From Methanobacteriota archaeon (GTDB taxonomy: Archaea > Thermoplasmatota > Thermoplasmata > RBG-16-68-12), in assembly GCA_005878995.1 (NCBI GenBank), contig VBME01000056.1, positions 1 through 5,497 on the forward strand: 5,497 bases of DNA. Direction: 5' to 3'. Position numbers and translations under genes: made by a program. Below the pieces are notes generated by a model. It ran no database searches and was not told the origin of the DNA. It worked only from the letters and a program-made list of their open reading frames with translations. Positions 4,594-5,497 of this stretch are shown in pieces. Position 1 is the stretch's first letter; every line of letters starts with the position of its first letter.

Positions 4594-5497
4594 ATGCCCA
4601 AGCCCACGCCCGGACGCGATTTCTATCTCGCCACCGAGGACGAGATCCGGGCGGGACGGACGACGGATGTCTACTTCGTTCGGACGTTGGACATCCTGAA
4701 GAAAGCGGGCCGGAGCCGCGCAAACGTCGTCGCCGAAGCCACGACCGGCGGCCTTCCGAACGACTGGCCCTGGGGGATCTTCTGCGGCCTCGAAGAGGTC
4801 GTCCATCTGCTGCAAGGGAAAGCGGTTAGCCTCTGGTCTCTCCCGGAAGGCAGCGTGTTTCCCCCGAAGACCCCACGGGGCGTGCCCGTCCCTGTGCTCA
4901 CGCTCGAGGGGCCGTACGAGGAGTGGGCGCTGTATGAGACGCCGCTCCTCGGGATGATCTGCCAGGCAAGCGGCATTGCGACGAAGGCCGCGCGGATCCG
5001 GAAGCTCGCGAACGGCAAGCAGGTCCTGTCTTTCGGAGTGCGACGCATGCATCCGGGGATCGCGCCGCTCATCGAGCGGTCCGTTACGATCGGTGGACTC
5101 GACGCGATCACGACGCCGCTCGGCGCCGACCTGCTCGGGGCTCCTGCGATGGGAACGATGCCGCACGCCCTCGTCATCGTCATGGGCGGACCCCGCGAGG
5201 CGTTCGCCGCGGTCCACAAGTACCTCGAAGCCAAGATCCCTCGGATCGCTCTCGTCGACACGTACTACGACGAGAAGACGGAAGCCCTGCTCGCGGTCGA
5301 GGCGATCCCGGACCTCGCGGGGATTCGGCTCGACACCCCGGCGTCCCGACGAGGAAACCTCCCCGCGATCGTCCGAGAGGTGCGCTGGGAGCTCGACCTC
5401 CGCGGCCACAAGGACGTGAAGATCTTCGCATCCGGCGCCGTCGACGAGAAATCGATCCCCGCGCTCCTCGAGGCCGGCGTCGACGGCTTCGGCATCG
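4594..5497 (+). CDS. pncB: Nicotinate phosphoribosyltransferase, archaeal type (3' end outside window)
   Basis: First enzyme of the Preiss-Handler NAD salvage route: nicotinate + PRPP + ATP gives nicotinate mononucleotide. The frame is open from ATG 4594 to the right edge, 301 residues; the family has about 390, so about 90 are missing, including the region that carries a Cys-rich zinc site in the Thermoplasma enzyme. Visible motifs: TDVYFVRT (24-31), YETPLLGMICQASGIAT (114-130), FGVRRMHPG (147-155), GTMPHAL (187-193), VDTYYDEKTEAL (221-232), IRLDTPASRRGN (244-255), a SG..DE element (280-285) and the start of the phosphate-binding end GVDGFGI (295-301). The N-terminus FYLATEDEIRAGRTTDVYF is close to that of archaeal homologues and supports this start. 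The gene diverges from the SnoaL-like gene. A long minus-strand frame over it is a codon-bias shadow. Confidence 0.93.
   Translation, partial: MPKPTPGRDFYLATEDEIRAGRTTDVYFVRTLDILKKAGRSRANVVAEATTGGLPNDWPWGIFCGLEEVVHLLQGKAVSLWSLPEGSVFPPKTPRGVPVPVLTLEGPYEEWALYETPLLGMICQASGIATKAARIRKLANGKQVLSFGVRRMHPGIAPLIERSVTIGGLDAITTPLGADLLGAPAMGTMPHALVIVMGGPREAFAAVHKYLEAKIPRIALVDTYYDEKTEALLAVEAIPDLAGIRLDTPASRRGNLPAIVREVRWELDLRGHKDVKIFASGAVDEKSIPALLEAGVDGFGI

Noticed and set aside
3886..5409. A 507-codon open frame on the minus strand covering the mutY end, the SnoaL-like gene and most of the phosphoribosyltransferase.
   Set aside because: It is antisense to recognisable proteins, its translation is Arg/Asp/Pro-rich without any family signature, and GC-rich codon bias readily leaves such frames open.

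Overview
The window looks like a piece of a GC-rich archaeal chromosome, most plausibly an uncultivated, oxygen-exposed member of the Thermoplasmatota. Three things point to Archaea. Two clear TATA-type promoters (TTTAAAT) are each centred about 28 bases before an ATG, the geometry of leaderless archaeal transcripts. There is an Ogg2-type 8-oxoguanine glycosylase, a largely archaeal family. There is also a Thermoplasma-type nicotinate phosphoribosyltransferase. The phylum assignment is inference from gene resemblance only.

Layout: (1) 1-254, + strand: the C-terminal part of an aquaporin/MIP channel, cut by the left edge. (2) 349-1143, +: a two-domain FAD/NAD(P) reductase of the ferredoxin-NADP reductase superfamily behind its own TATA box. 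(3) 1985-1150, - strand: a two-gene operon, sodN (nickel superoxide dismutase precursor) then sodX (S26-type protease predicted to remove the SodN propeptide), joined by a 4-base GTGA overlap and convergent with the reductase. (4) 2101-2757, +: Ogg2 8-oxoguanine glycosylase/lyase, divergent from sodN across a short intergenic region. (5) 2889-3983, +: full-length MutY adenine glycosylase with Fe-S cluster and C-terminal 8-oxoG-recognition domain. (6) 4472-4026, -: a SnoaL-like/NTF2-fold protein of unknown substrate. (7) 4594 to the right edge, +: nicotinate phosphoribosyltransferase, missing its C-terminal part.

The centre of the window (about 1150-3983) reads as an oxidative-stress block. 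SodN with SodX disposes of superoxide. Ogg2 removes 8-oxoguanine opposite C, and MutY removes A misinserted opposite 8-oxoguanine. The reductase and the NAD-salvage enzyme would fit a redox theme, but nothing in the sequence ties them to it. The most notable item is the complete nickel-SOD maturation pair in what appears to be an archaeon.

I see no tRNA, rRNA, CRISPR array, transposase or long repeat. No intergenic stretch exceeds 300 bases. I found no wholly unknown system; the interesting points are the gene combination and several small regulatory candidates.
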